DNA of 64,000 nt from Berberis thunbergii (Eukaryota > Streptophyta > Magnoliopsida > Ranunculales > Berberidaceae): NCBI GenBank assembly GCA_003290165.1, contig QNQO01000640.1, forward strand, positions 310,001 to 374,000, given 5' to 3'. Of this stretch, positions 10,490-22,481 are shown in pieces. Below the pieces are notes generated by a model that ran no database searches, was not told the DNA's origin, and saw only the letters and a list, made by a program, of their open reading frames with translations. Positions within the stretch are counted from its first letter, which is position 1; each line of letters opens with the position of its first letter. The translations under genes were made by a program, and so were the position numbers.

Positions 10490-12480
10490 CGCCGAAAAAA
10501 TATAACAAATACTGAACCATGAAATCTGAACTACTTCAAATTCAACATAAAATTAAAGGTCATTTTTATAGATGAAAGGATGTTACAAACAATAGATAAC
10601 TCAATACAAAGTTGAAAGTTTCAAGTACATTAAACAACATATGTCACGAACAATAGATAGCTCAATACAAAGCTGAAAGTTTCAAATACATCAAACAACA
10701 TAATATCAATAAGGCGTGCTCAAACGAATCAACCTTGCTGGAGGATGAAGACCACGACCAAGACATAACCAATTATGCCAAGTAAGATAGCAACTCTAAG
10801 GGCGTATTTAAGCTTCTTGATACTCCTTGAGAACTTTGGGCTAATGATGCAGATTATCAGTACAACAATTGCAGCAGTCAAGAAAGACACACTCAAGAAA
10901 ATGTTACTAGCAAAGTGCATACACTTTAGAATATCATTGTGTATAGTCTTTCCACCCACTTGTAAGAATGCAAAATTTCCACTGGTTCCAATAGTCATAA
11001 CTCCAATTCCAACACTTTTCATTTTCTCTAATATCAGGGGATCTTCATATTCTTCAGACATGTTAGAGTCATATTTCGGCAAATCTCCCTGCGCTCAGAA
11101 CATATGGCTCATACATGTATGTAACAAATGGACACACCCCAAGGACATTTAAATGACATTGTCACACACAGCATAAAATGGTTAGACTATGCACATACCA
11201 TCCGTGGCGACGAATTATCATCCTCAACAGCTACAATGTGATCACCATTTAGGGGAACCTCAATATTGTGTATTTTCTTCGAGGAAAACAATTTTTTTAG
11301 TCTTATTTCAATTGAAGTACAAAAAGAAATATGAATAAGATTTATGCTTTATTCTCAGGCAATGTCATCACCGTATAATATTGTTTGTTTAGCAATGTGA
11401 TACATAAATCCAAATGCAGGCATTTACGCCTACCTCTTCTTTAACTTGTGATACATTATCCGAAGGTGATGGTTTCAAAGCGGTGCAATCAATTGTGTGG
11501 GCGCAATCTTCGGAATCAACAATATGAAATATAAACATGTAAGCTTACTTTTTTTTTTCTAAGAAGAAATTTGAGCATTGTCAGAAAACTATCTCCCTAG
11601 CTCAGACACATCTATGTTTCATTCAAACTTTAGGTCTAATTACAAACACTGAGAAGAATTGAATATTTTTCAAACTTTTCAGTAGACCATACCTAATAAA
11701 CCTAAGCTGATAGGCTATAAATGAAAAACCCAATTATGTTGGATTAAACGTCTCACAAATTTATAACTAATTTATGGAACATTTAGGAAATTGTCAAGTT
11801 ATATGGGTATGCTCATGTGGATTAAGGGATTGCACCTCAAATTAATTGGAGGTAATTTTAATAAAAGAAAAAGAAAAAAATAATCAAATTTGCATACTGA
11901 CGACAAATAAAAATATAAACAAAATAGCAACATAATCAATTTATTAATAGGTAAAGAAATAATTGAAACTTAAATTTCAAAATTAATGAACATACCATAA
12001 TCTGTGAACAAAGTTTTGGGTGAAGACATGTCCACCTGGTCTAATTAAATTGAAGGGAAAAACAAAACAAAACACACACACATGACACATCAGTAATTCA
12101 AAATTCAACAAGGAAAGACAGAGCACAGATTTGCCAATAGATAGAGCCACCATGTATTTTTGTATTCACATCTCAATAATAAAAAATGACCAACCAAAAC
12201 GGATGGTTATAAATATGTGACTATGGTGTGAGTCTAAACCGATGATACAGTAGACTGTATGCATGTATAACACCGATAAATCTAGTGAGTTTCTATGCAG
12301 AAGTTCTAAAGGTCGTAAACATATTATCTATGTAGTTAACCAAACATGAAAAGTCAAAACAACATGGAGCAGCTCATGAAGACATATAATTCGATATGAT
12401 TTTGGCATTGTTGAAATCAGTTTGAATGTATGTATATAGTCCTCGTGCATGAAGAAGTAGCAATAGATCAAACAAAGCAA
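10490..12480 (-). repeat. Copy B block, inverted relative to copies A and C
   Basis: Read on the minus strand, this block matches copy C from about 15,300 to 18,240, with small indels and a ~3-kb versus 2-kb length difference caused by insertions in C. It contains the intact-looking gene at 10729-12029 and, upstream of it, a segment (12190-12450) that is also present at 14470-14690 and 15290-15500. It makes the region 10.5-18.2 kb one large inverted duplication. Confidence 0.8.
10729..12029 (-). CDS. Small two-transmembrane protein of unknown function (copy B, four exons, 175 aa)
   Basis: Minus-strand exons are 12029-11996, 11507-11434, 11258-11199 and 11088-10729; they join in phase with GT donors and AG acceptors and give 175 aa. 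The start ATG is the first codon of exon 1 (MSSPKTLFTDY) and is conserved in copy C. Residues 1-110 are hydrophilic and acidic (an SEEYEDP motif near 66-73). Two hydrophobic spans, about 115-138 and 152-172, are separated by a basic Ser/Lys/Arg loop (KFSRSIKKLK), and the chain ends FILQQG. No domain family is recognised; a weak likeness to the membrane end of PGG-domain ankyrin proteins is not enough to name it. In exon 2 the usual CAG acceptor is CCG, so splicing must use the AAG three bases on, which keeps the frame. Expression is unproven, and nearby copies A and C are broken. Confidence 0.6.
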
Positions 12481-14319
12481 TTCATTTTCCAATGCAACAC
12501 AAATATAGTGTTAGAAAATTACGGATTGATGTTTGTGTAAAGAGTATAGAATAAAAGATACTAAAAACGCAGAGAGATTGAAGTTTAATCAATTAGGGGT
12601 TTGAGTTGAATCTCTTCTACGAAATTTTGAAACCAAACACAACAACCTGGAAGCTGCTAACTAGTCACTATACACGAAGACTATCAAAGTTTCTTCATAT
12701 ATAATACAGCTAGAGTGGCAAGGGTCGTAAGGCAACTTCCAGGAAGCTAGAAAAATTGGTCCCCAGACTCGGTGTTTTCTGGGCAACTATAAGAATTTCC
12801 AATTTTATTTACAAGTTTGCCGACCTTAGTCATGCAGTGTTTTTGTTTCTAGATTTTAAAAAAAAAATTATTTTTCAAAAACACTACACCATGTTTTATT
12901 TTAGATTAGTAGAGTTGCTCATAATCACCAGTTAGAGCCTATTAGAGTGCTTAATTTAAATCCGTAAATGCTCTAAAGCCACATACTTAAATTTCGTAAA
13001 TGTAATTGCTTTACAAGAGATGAAAACCTCGTATTTACTATTCTACACGTTCCTGAAATCTCAATAAAGTAGATCAGATGTTTGAGAAGTTTGGTGACGG
13101 CAACGACTACTTCGCACCATCATTTTCTCTTTTTCACACCACCTACTTTCTTTTTTACACCACCATACTTTCTCACACTACTTATATAAATAAAAATCAT
13201 TCATTTTTTGCCCCTCAACATTCAAATCGACAATGATTCATCCCTCTCTCATTCGAAATATCTTGCAAATATATTCCAAATCTCTCCTCACACTCAAATC
13301 GCCTCTCTCTCTTTCAAAAACTCTCAAAATCTCCTTAAAGTTGAAACCCTTAAATCCAACTCAATAAATATATATAACTTAATATAACAGACAAACCCAA
13401 AAACATGGTGACATTCAAACCAATTTAAACCTTCAATTGAGGCTGATTATCAAGTTTATCAAAACACGAAAGTTGTAGTACTATGAGTTATCTAATAAAC
13501 AGAATTTGAAAATGTTTTAAAATGAACAAGTTATGGTCATTTTACAAAAGTCGTGCAAATCTGTCCGAAAAATGAAAATGGGATAGTGTTTCTGACTTTC
13601 GGCAAACTTATGTGCTTGATCGAGATTGATTCTCAAGTTGATTAAAACACAAAAATTGTAGTACTCTCAGTTATCTAATAAACACAACTTGAATCTCTTC
13701 AAAATGTTTTGAAATGAACAAATTATGATCATTTTACTTATTTGAATGATGTAGATGTATCAGTGTTTATTGGTGCACTCGAGCTTCTGATTGATTTTGA
13801 GATTAAGATCATTAATTGTCAATGAACTTTTGCACAAATGAGTATACCAGTGATTCTTAATTTCATTATCAGTTCTGCCTGACAACCTCGCAGCAACTAG
13901 AGACTACCTACAAGACACAAAGAAATCACATAAGTAACTAATTACTAAATAACTGGTATAAAATCATTGAGGCACTTTTATTATGATTTCTTCATGTTCG
14001 ATTTAAATGATTGAATCACAGAAACATCATATGCAATTTTGGCTGCCCTATAAGACTTATCATTTTTTTACCACACCTGTTCTCTCTACTTCTTCCTTGA
14101 GAGATCAAATGTACTACTACTTTATCTCAAAGAATTCGATTAAAATGATATACACGCGAGAATTCTTGCAATTAAAAAAAAAAAAAAATCCTATTCTTCC
14201 CCAACCCACGCACTCATCCCCCTCCTTTTCCCTCTTTGCTTATTGAATTTCGAACCACCACCGTCCTCCTCCTCTCCATGTTTCAGCCTTCACCTCCCTC
14301 TTCTCTCTCATTGTTTCAG
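12481..14319. other. Non-coding stretch between repeat blocks
   Basis: AT-rich sequence with no reading frame that I can support. At 13437-13740 an imperfect ~185-bp tandem duplication is visible: two versions of a segment with GTTGTAGTACT and AGTTATCTAATAAACA. Such GTTGTAG...AGTTATC segments are common in plant retrotransposon LTRs, so an old LTR fragment is likely. Confidence 0.4.
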
Positions 14320-15672
14320 CACCCCCTCGTCTCCTCCAACACCACCATCTTCCCACACCCACTTTCCTCTTTCCCTCCATGGGAATCACCACAGCTAGAC
14401 CCCCACCTCTTCAACAATTTGAACCAACCAAATGGGTAATCGCCCCATCCCAAAACGAATGGGACAGATATGTGGATGGCTATAAACATGTAACTACTGT
14501 ATGAGTCTAAATCGATGATATAGTATAACACAGATCTATGCAGAAGTTCTTAAAGTGGTAAACCTTTCTATGTAGTTAACCAAAAATGAAATACTAATAC
14601 AGCATGGAGCAGCTCATGAAGACATCTAATTCGATGTAATCTCGGCGTTGTTGAAATCAGTTTGAATGCATGTATCATAGATGTTTATATTTAATATAGT
14701 ATTTAATTATTATATTAATGTTCACATATTTAATATAATATGTGAATTGGATTCTCATATTTAATATAATATTCACATATTATACCCACTTAATTTTCAC
14801 ATAATAAATCTTTCAATGATTTAATTTCAAATATATTATTCACTTCAGATGTATATAATTCTTAATTTCAATTCATAGAATATACTAATATACAATAAAT
14901 AATATTTTTATAATTTAAAATTTATACATTTTAATACTATAGAATAGTATCTATTCTTAAATAAATTTAAAATTAACTATTCAGCATATATTAAACATAA
15001 TACTATCAGTCCTCAAACATAATTAATCAATTTTTTTTATTCACAAGCACTATGGAGCATATCAGGTGTGTAATGTGGGTCCGTGAAGAGAAAAGAAAAG
15101 AAAAATTCATTTTCTTTCCATTATTCGTTAGATCATCATCCAAAGTCACCTTTGCTCTTCTTATTAATAGGCAGGTAGCCTCTTCTCATCTCACACATTG
15201 TCTCTGGAGGAGTAGTGTAAGTTTTTAACACTATATTTTTGTTGCATTGCAAAATGAATTGCTCTGTTTCTATTGCTCCTTCTTCATGCATCAGGTCTAT
15301 GATAGTATGATACATGCATTCAAACTGATTTCAACAACCCCGAGATCGTATTGAATTAGATGTCTTCATGAGCTGCTCCATGCTGTATTAGTATTTCATT
15401 TTTGGTTAACTACATAGAAAGGTTTACCACTTTAAGAACCTCTGCATAGATCTGTGTTATACTATATCATCGGTTTAGACTCATACAGTAGTTACATGTT
15501 TATATCCATCCACATATCTGTCCCATTCGTTTTGGGATGGGGCGATTACCCGTTTGGTTGGTTCAAATTGTTGAAGAGGTGAGGGTCTGGCTGTGGTGAT
15601 TCCCATGGAGGGAAAGAGGGAAGTGGGTGTGGGAAAATGGTGGTGTTGGTGGAGATGAACTATAATCATTTT
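14320..15672. repeat. Inverted repeat with ~370-bp arms around a 600-bp AT-rich spacer
   Basis: 14320-14690 is the reverse complement of 15290-15672 with scattered differences. Both arms share a short open segment: on the plus strand at 14383-14504 and on the minus strand at 15481-15620 the translation reads VIAPSQNEWDRYVDGYKHV and ends VTTV-stop, preceded by a Pro/Ser-rich stretch. The right arm lies just 5' of copy C, and part of the same sequence lies 5' of copy B (12190-12450). The spacer (14700-15010) is almost pure A/T with several TTTAATATAAT repeats. Confidence 0.8.
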
Positions 15673-15689
15673 AATTGTTGTTGAAGACT

Positions 15690-16080
15690 GTTTTTTTTTT
15701 TTTTTTTTTTTTTTGTAATAATTGTAAGATTTTTCTCGTGTGATACACTTATATTTTAATTGGATACTTTCATCTTTTTCGAGATGAACTCTTTAATATA
15801 AAAAATATTCAATCTCAGCTTTAGATTCTTAAAGGGTATTTTGGTCATTTTGAAAAATAACTATCAACACGCAGACAGACTGAAATAGTGATTTATTATG
15901 GGGTAACCTTTTATTTATTGCTGGGGGCATATCACAATTGACCTTTATTTAATTTTTTATGTAGGTATAAATTATAAATATACATTGTGACTCTATTTAT
16001 TGGCAAATCTGGAGAGTTTTGAATTACTGATATGTGTGTGTTTTTTGTTTTTCCCCTTAATTTAATTAGTGTTGGTGGAC
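15690..16080. other. Poly-T run and 5' flank of copy C
   Basis: A run of more than 20 T occurs at about 15691-15714, followed by AT-rich sequence up to the conserved start ATG of copy C at 16081. No separate gene is seen. Confidence 0.5.
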
Positions 16081-16380
16081 ATGTCTTCACTCCAAACGTT
16101 TAGAGATTCTGGTATGTTCATTAACTTTGAAATTTAAATTTCAATTATTTCTTTTTAACAAAAATCTTGTTGCAGATAATGCTCATCTTGTCCTTGAAAG
16201 AAAATTAAAATTGAACATGACATGAGACCATTGTAAATACCCTGAGCCAAACTTGATTGTGTTGCTATTTTGTTCCTTATTTGTCTTTATGAAAATTTGA
16301 TTATTTTTCCTTCTTCTTTAAAAAACAAATTATACCATCAATTAATTAGAGGTATAATCCCTTAATTCACATGATCAAAG

Positions 16381-16445
16381 TGTCACGCCCCGATTTTTAA
16401 ACAACCTAAATTAATAGGTTGTCTAAAAATCAAGGCACGACAAGA
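16381..16445. repeat. Short foldback near a CACGCCCCGA motif
   Basis: GATTTTTAAACAACCTAAAT and its near reverse complement ATAGGTTGTCTAAAAATC form a ~18-bp stem in intron 1 of copy C. It follows TGTCACGCCCCGA, a sequence often seen at LTR retroelement ends in plants. Copy B lacks it, so it came in after duplication or was lost from B. Confidence 0.5.
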
Positions 16446-17148
16446 ACAATTTAAACGGTACAGACATGAGACTATATAAAAATAACAAACTTCCTTAAAA
16501 ATTCTACCTCTCAAAACAAGGTCAACATTTATCATGCCTAAGCCAACGAAATAAGTCATAAGAATGAATTACATTAATCAATCACAAATAAAATCTTTGA
16601 CTCGGAATACAAACATTAATAATTAGGTCATACATATAAATACCTAGGAAATCAATAAAACAAAATATAACGAAAGGTGTCAAGTCCACCACTACTGCCA
16701 TGATGCTGGAACCACCTCTACGCTCAAACTAACCCTGGTTAGTCTTTGGGTCTGAGCTCATTAAGGACTAAAGCTTAAATGAAACATAGATGTGTATGAG
16801 CTACAGAATTAGTTTTCTAACAATGGGCTCAAATTCTAATAGGAAAAAAATTCTTCCTAGAATAAACAGAAATTTAATTTTTAAAAATAAAAAAATTAAA
16901 TTAAATAAACAGTACATGTTCATATCTCATATTGTTGTTTCAGAAGATTGCGCCCACACAACTGATTACACTGCTGTGAAACCATCACCTTCATACAATG
17001 TATCACATGTTAAAGAAGAGATAGGCGTAAATGCTTACATATGGTCTTATGCATCTCGTTGCTAAACAAACAATATTAATTTGATGATGACACTACCTGA
17101 GAATAAAACATAAATCTTATTCATATTTCTTTTTGTACTTCGATAAAG

Positions 17149-17700
17149 GTTCCCCTAAATGGTGATCACATTGTAGATATTATGGATGATAATTCGACGC
17201 CACAGATGGTATGTGCATAGGCTAACCCTTTTGTGCTGTATGTTACAATGTCATTTAAATGTCCTTGGGGTTAACCCTGTAAGAAGATAGCCAGACTTTC
17301 AATTTCACAAATCTTTTTTTTTCCATTTCTGTACTTCACTAAACATAACACTACAAAAATTTTCATGTTTTCCTTGAAGAAAATACTCAATGAGACCCCC
17401 CTAACTGGTGATCACATTATAGCTATTGTGGCTAGTAATTCAACGCTACAAACGGTATGCGCTTAGTCCAACCATTTTATGTTGTGTTACAATGTCATTT
17501 AAATGTCCTTGGGGCATGTTAGCCCCTCTATGCGTCGAGGAAAGGGGCGAGGGGGTAGGTGGGGATTTACCACTCATCCCTCTCGAGATTCGTGAAGTTG
17601 CACATCTCGAGGGCGCAGGGGCAATCACACCCCCCCCCCCCCCTCACCCCTTTCCTCGCCATTTAGAATTTTCCTAAGAGGATAGTCAGACTCTCAATTT
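17149..17700 (+). repeat. Tandem duplication of exon 3 and its flanks in copy C
   Basis: The block GGTGATCACATT...GGTATGTGC with the following TCATTTAAATGTCCTTGGGG occurs at 17149-17340 and again, more diverged, at 17391-17700. The second copy is interrupted by the GC-rich foldback at 17527-17668, since the sequence resumes with GATAGTCAGACTCTCAATTT, which follows directly in the first copy. Confidence 0.75.
17527..17668. mobile_element. GTCGAGG-family GC-rich foldback MITE, copy 1
   Basis: A ~140-bp palindrome-like element runs from GCGTCGAGGAAAGG to CCTCGCCATTTAGAATTTTC, with internal CTCGAGA/TCTCGAG and a C14 run. It is inserted into the duplicated exon-3 block of copy C. Related copies are at 25601, 30557, 32045, 50424 and 60920. 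Confidence 0.65.
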
Positions 17701-18105
17701 CACATTGTTATATCCATTTGTTGCATACATGTATGAACCAAATGTTCTGATGGCAGGGAAATTTATATGACATGTCTGAAGAATATGAAGATCCCCTGAT
17801 ATTAGAGAAAATGAAAGGTGTTGGAATTGGGGTTGTGACTGTTTGGAACTGGTGGAAATTTTGCATTCTTGCAAGTGGGTGGAAAGACTATACACAATCA
17901 CCTTCTAAAGTGTATGCATTTTGCTAGTAACCTTTTCCTTGGATTGTCTTTCTTGACTGCTGCAATTGTTGTACTAATCATCTACATCATTAGCCCAAAG
18001 TCCTCAAGGAGTATCAAGAAGCTCAAATATGCCCTTAGAGTTGCTATCTTACTTGGCATAATTGGTTATGTCTTGGCTGTGGTTTTCATCCTCCAGCAAG
18101 GATGA

Positions 18106-21100
18106 TATTATATTGTTTGCGTCATATGTTGTTTGATGTATTTGAAACTTTCAACTTTGTATTAAGTTGTCTATTGTTTGTGACATTTGTTGTTTGATGT
18201 ATCTGAAACTTTCAGCTTTCGGGTTTCACAGTTTAGTCTTTGTTATATTTTTTCAGCAAGAGATTGATTTGTTGTTTTTTGCATTTCTACTCTGTGGCCC
18301 ATCATTTCCCTTTCAAATTTTGATTTTTTTCAATTATTTTCTCTAAATTGCACTTAGTTATTGAATCAATGTTTATGTGATTCAGTTATTATTTCCAATT
18401 ATTTGTTGTTTATGTGATTAAGTTATTTAAACATAACTGTAGAGTGAGAAAGATGCCAGCATTTCCCGACAAAGGCGCTATTGGGATATTCTAAAGTCAA
18501 CTTCCAGTTGAATTGAAAGTTTGATATCCCAGTGACTAACTCATTGATCAAAGGAGACACATTACACTTGAGCTTCCCACACTGACCCACTAAAGAGGAC
18601 CAAACAACAATTGGGGAAGGACATTCAAAGAAAATATGTGGAAACTATTCCTGAGCACCTATTATTGCTAATCAAACCCTTCTGGCCAAGTTGTCAACTG
18701 TTAATCTACACCCATACACAAATGTCCAAACTAATAAGTTAGGTCATGGAAATGGTTGATTGTTCCACATAATAGAGTGTGAGAAGACAACGTTAGGATT
18801 TCCCATGAGATTTGAACATGAATGTGTTTGTTTTACCATCTCAACCCCATTTGCCATTCTCAGGTTATAGCACTATCAGATTATCTTGAACAATCTAACC
18901 AACAAAGGGAGTTCCCAATCAAAATGCCTTTGTAAAGAAACAAGTCCCAGATGTGATCCGTCTCAGAATCAACAAAACCTTGAGCAATGGGACGTTATTT
19001 TAGGAGAAACTCTTAAAAATGTCATTGAACTCCACTTTCAAGGGATTGCCAATGTGCTAGTTGCCCATTTAGCACTCCGAAAATTGATCCTATCTCCCAA
19101 GCCAAAACCCTTTTCTTGATGAAAGGAATCACTTAATCCTTTATCACACATATAAGTGCTGCTTTTTGGTCGCTATCCATTTCAACATTTCCACGACAAC
19201 TGATATGAAATTTCCATAACCCATGCACCTATTATTTCCCTAATTTTGCCGCCCATGACATGGCAGATCCAAGGGGGGGCATTGGCCCCCCTTAGTTTTT
19301 TAAAAAAACTCTACCAAGCTAATCATAGTTGCATTCTTGCTCTTTTTTGATATTTTAGAATTCCCCCCTCCTATTCCCTCCTATAGATAATGATATACAT
19401 ATATATTTACAAAATCGCAAAACCTTCGCAAGTTCGCAAACCTTCACAAGTTCACCTCTTAGCCTTCCAATCGCACAAGAGTAGCCTACTTCAGCTAATC
19501 AATTAGATGGTAACATTCTCAATCAAATCTCATCCTACTGAATGTGTCAAAACACAAAGTTAATTAGCTAGCAAAATCAAGCCGATAGAATGTAAGAAGC
19601 AAACAATATATATTTTAAGGAAGAGAACAAGATCATCTTTGCACATTGTGTTATATTCAAAACACTGAATATTTTGAAATTTTAGTTTGCTTGTTACATG
19701 TTGTGGAGCAAAGAAAGAATATTTCGAAAATTTAATCAATGAATATAGGAAGGTTAAGGTAGTTATATTGGGTATGCTTTGATTCGTACTGCTTTCATCA
19801 TCTTTGCACATTGTGTCTAAATGGGTTTTGTTTGTGATATGTTTTCAAATGTTGGGTATGTTGTGATTATGCACCATTACCAGAACATAAGAACCCGGCT
19901 TCTACCAAAATCCAATGTGAATTGACATACGCAATCCTGGCTCCGCCCCTGGGCAGAGGTGGGTTTTTCAATCCAATTGGGTTTGCACCCAAAAGGGATG
20001 CAAGTGTTCTACACTTGTGAATCGCTTCAGTCTATCCTTCTTAGAGGATGTGGGATTATTTGGTTCATCAAGTCCCACAACCCATGCTGCATAAATTCAA
20101 CAATTCCTCATCCCCATCATCAAATCTTGTGAACCATCTTTAGCAGTATCATTTGATTTCCCCCGACAATAACTGCCGTAACTCAACATCTTGAATATTA
20201 GACCATTCCACTTCTAAAGTAAGCTTCAGTTGTAACACTACTTACTGGGACTAGTTCTGAAGTGTCAAACAGGCATTGTACTCAACTTAGCCAACCTTGA
20301 TAAGATAGGATATGAAGAGTTACAAGTTTATGCTTGATGAGGCTAGGAAGGAGAACGACAACATGTTAGATGGGTTGTGGGTTAGATGGGTTGTGGGTTT
20401 GTCATAAAAAACCAAAGTGTTAATGTTGTAAGCTGCAACGAGTCTCTGGTGTCACAAGCCTAAATGTCCAACAACATCAATGGGTTTGAGTTCCTCTGTT
20501 GCAGAGTTGTGGAGGAAGCAAGCTGCCCTAGAGCGATCTTCAATTTCTGGACAATCGGCAATGGCAGAGTCTAACTAGAGACAACCTGGGTGTTCTATGG
20601 TTCTGGGGAATCTTGTGAGTTTTGACTATATTTTCTCTTGGGCAACCTTATAGCCTCTTGGACACTTCTCTGTAACCTTAAGTTTTCTTTGCAAGCATCT
20701 CACTCACTGACTTTCCCTAAGGATTTGTCTTGCTGATTAAAAAGTATAAAAAGACGATAGATAATCTTTTGGTTTCCCCTTATTGTGGTTGTATTTATGG
20801 CATCATTTCTAATGCATACATAACTCATGCCATGTATATAAAGGTATAAACTAACAAGTTAATTTGTGTAATAAGTTTCAACTAAAGGTGGGATAACTCT
20901 CAGCACTTGGGACAACAGGGAAAAGGGCCACTGCAGGGAGTGGCACCACCTTGAAATGTAACTTGCAAGCTGGAGGTCAGGGATCTAAACGCAAACACTA
21001 AGAAACACTATTAATAATAATCGTATGTGTTAGAGTGGAGGTGTTAAAAAGAGGGTTGCGGCTGGTAGGGTTACATGGATCTGAACTTAAACTGTACGCA

Positions 21101-21450
21101 GAAGTGAATCAAAAGAACACCAAGCTTTGCAATGAAAGTAATATCTCTGCATTTTGGACTGATATGTCAATGCAAGAAGAGATTTGAGTATTTGACACAA
21201 TTGTGTAGTAACTATACAAGGATCTCTGGTGCAGGTAAGTACTGGTGTAATGCTCATGCTGCTGTGTAAATAGTAGCTTAGTTATTACTAGTCACATATT
21301 CTTTTTGGCTCTGCACATTATTTTTATTAGTAATGAAGTAGGAAATGCAAGTACATATGATTATAGGATCATAATTTACTGTCCAGTCAATCATTAAGCA
21401 TCCATTCCACTGTATTTGTGTCTGTCTCATGACCTTATATTTCTTGATGT
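18106..21450 (+). repeat. 3' flank of copy C, matching 6185-8275
   Basis: Blocks match copy A in order and orientation with many small differences. At 19165-20590 there is about 1.4 kb not present in A, including a hAT-like insertion. A 60-bp tandem duplication with GACCTTATATTTCTTGATGT is present at 21431-21555 but single in copy A. No protein-coding frame is conserved between the copies. Confidence 0.8.
19262..19959. mobile_element. hAT-like remnant with GGCGGAGCC-type end
   Basis: The right end reads TCCTGGCTCCGCCCCTG, whose reverse complement CAGGGGCGGAGCCAGGA is the typical end of a common plant hAT-like family. The left end CAGATCCAAGGGGGGGC, followed by GGCCCCCC, looks like a degenerate version. 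The insert is absent from copy A. The target duplication is unclear (a shared GGCAGA at both sides). No transposase is recognised inside. Confidence 0.5.
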
Positions 21451-21555
21451 CCTTGTGATTTGTAGCTCATTGTTATTGTAATACTAGTTTGTGACCTCAT
21501 ATTTCTTGATGTCCTTGTGATTTGTAACTCATTGTTATTGTAATACTAGTTTGTA

Positions 21556-22481
21556 ATAGACTAATACATTTTCTATAAAAGTATCGACCATAGACTTCAT
21601 TGGTTGGGGCCTCCTTATACCAAATGTTGCAGTGATAGTTTGAGCCGATAGGTTTCTATTTTCTATGTTATGAAGGTGAAATCCTCGATGTTTAATATAT
21701 ATCTTTTGATTGACAACAGTGTTTACCAGCAAAATGGAAGTATTTCCTTCCGTACAAGTGTTAAGGCAGCAACCTCATGTGAACAGAGTAAGAAACTCTA
21801 TTATGCATTCAGGAAAATTCTGTTTAATGTATAACTATTTACCGTTGTGAGTTCTTTTGTTGGCGTTCATGTTGGTCAGGAAGCCTAGATGAATTATGAG
21901 CTACAAAAGATGAATTCAAATTGATATCAGGGATGCTGTTTTGATGAAGGATACCCTCACCATCAAATCAAACTGGTCATGGGCACCATTTATTGATCTG
22001 AGTTACAATAGCGACTTTGCATGATTGTTTAGGCATAACTCTTCTTTTTAGCGATTTACCTGTAGCCTGAACTATTACTGTAAAAATTGATGTTATAAGT
22101 TATAACAATGAAATTCCTGAAACGATGTAGTGTTATTTATACAGCATGTTAATGAGACTGATACGTCTACCCTGAAGTTCATGGTTTATCACATTTTTTT
22201 ACACATTGCCAGTGTACTAAATGGTATTCTCTTAAATTTGTTGAAGTCCAAGCTACAGTTGGCAGTAACTTGGGACATTTACTACTGATACCTAGTTTTC
22301 AACATGAGCTAATCCTGACAGGACTCGGTCTTAAAAGAAATACACCATTACACAGAGTAATATAACTGTTGTACCGTATTTACCATTTTGACTAGCAAAT
22401 TTTAGCTACAGAGAATGAAAATAAGTTCCAAGAAAACACTACTCACTGAGAATTTCCTGTAGATGATAGTAATAGAATGTG
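21556..22481. other. Non-coding interval and 3' region of the next gene
   Basis: No convincing coding sequence; AT-rich. The last few hundred bases are downstream of the minus-strand stop codon at 22482 and probably include its 3' UTR. Confidence 0.5.

Larger units (their letters stand above)
16081..18105 (+). pseudogene. Copy C of the two-TM protein gene, broken
   Basis: Exon 1 is 16081-16111 (MSSLQTFRDS). Exon 2 starts at about 16944 after TTTCAG, but its donor GTAGG has become ATAGG. Exon 3 is 17149-17208 (VPLNGDHIVDIMDDNS). Exon 4 is about 17757-18105, with an extra T near 17840 that shifts the frame, so only the last 78 codons (QVGGKTIHN onward, ending FILQQG) remain open. A diverged second exon 3 lies near 17391-17455. 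The lost donor and the frameshift make this a pseudogene, while its last exon still matches copy B closely. Confidence 0.75.

Noticed and set aside
10775..11152. 125-codon plus-strand frame over copy B
   Set aside because: Antisense shadow of exon 4 of the minus-strand gene, whose codons and splice sites are conserved among copies.
17346..17365. CACTACAAAAAT as a possible left CACTA end
   Set aside because: It lies in copy C without subterminal GCCGTCGCTAA modules and is 37 kb from the right end.
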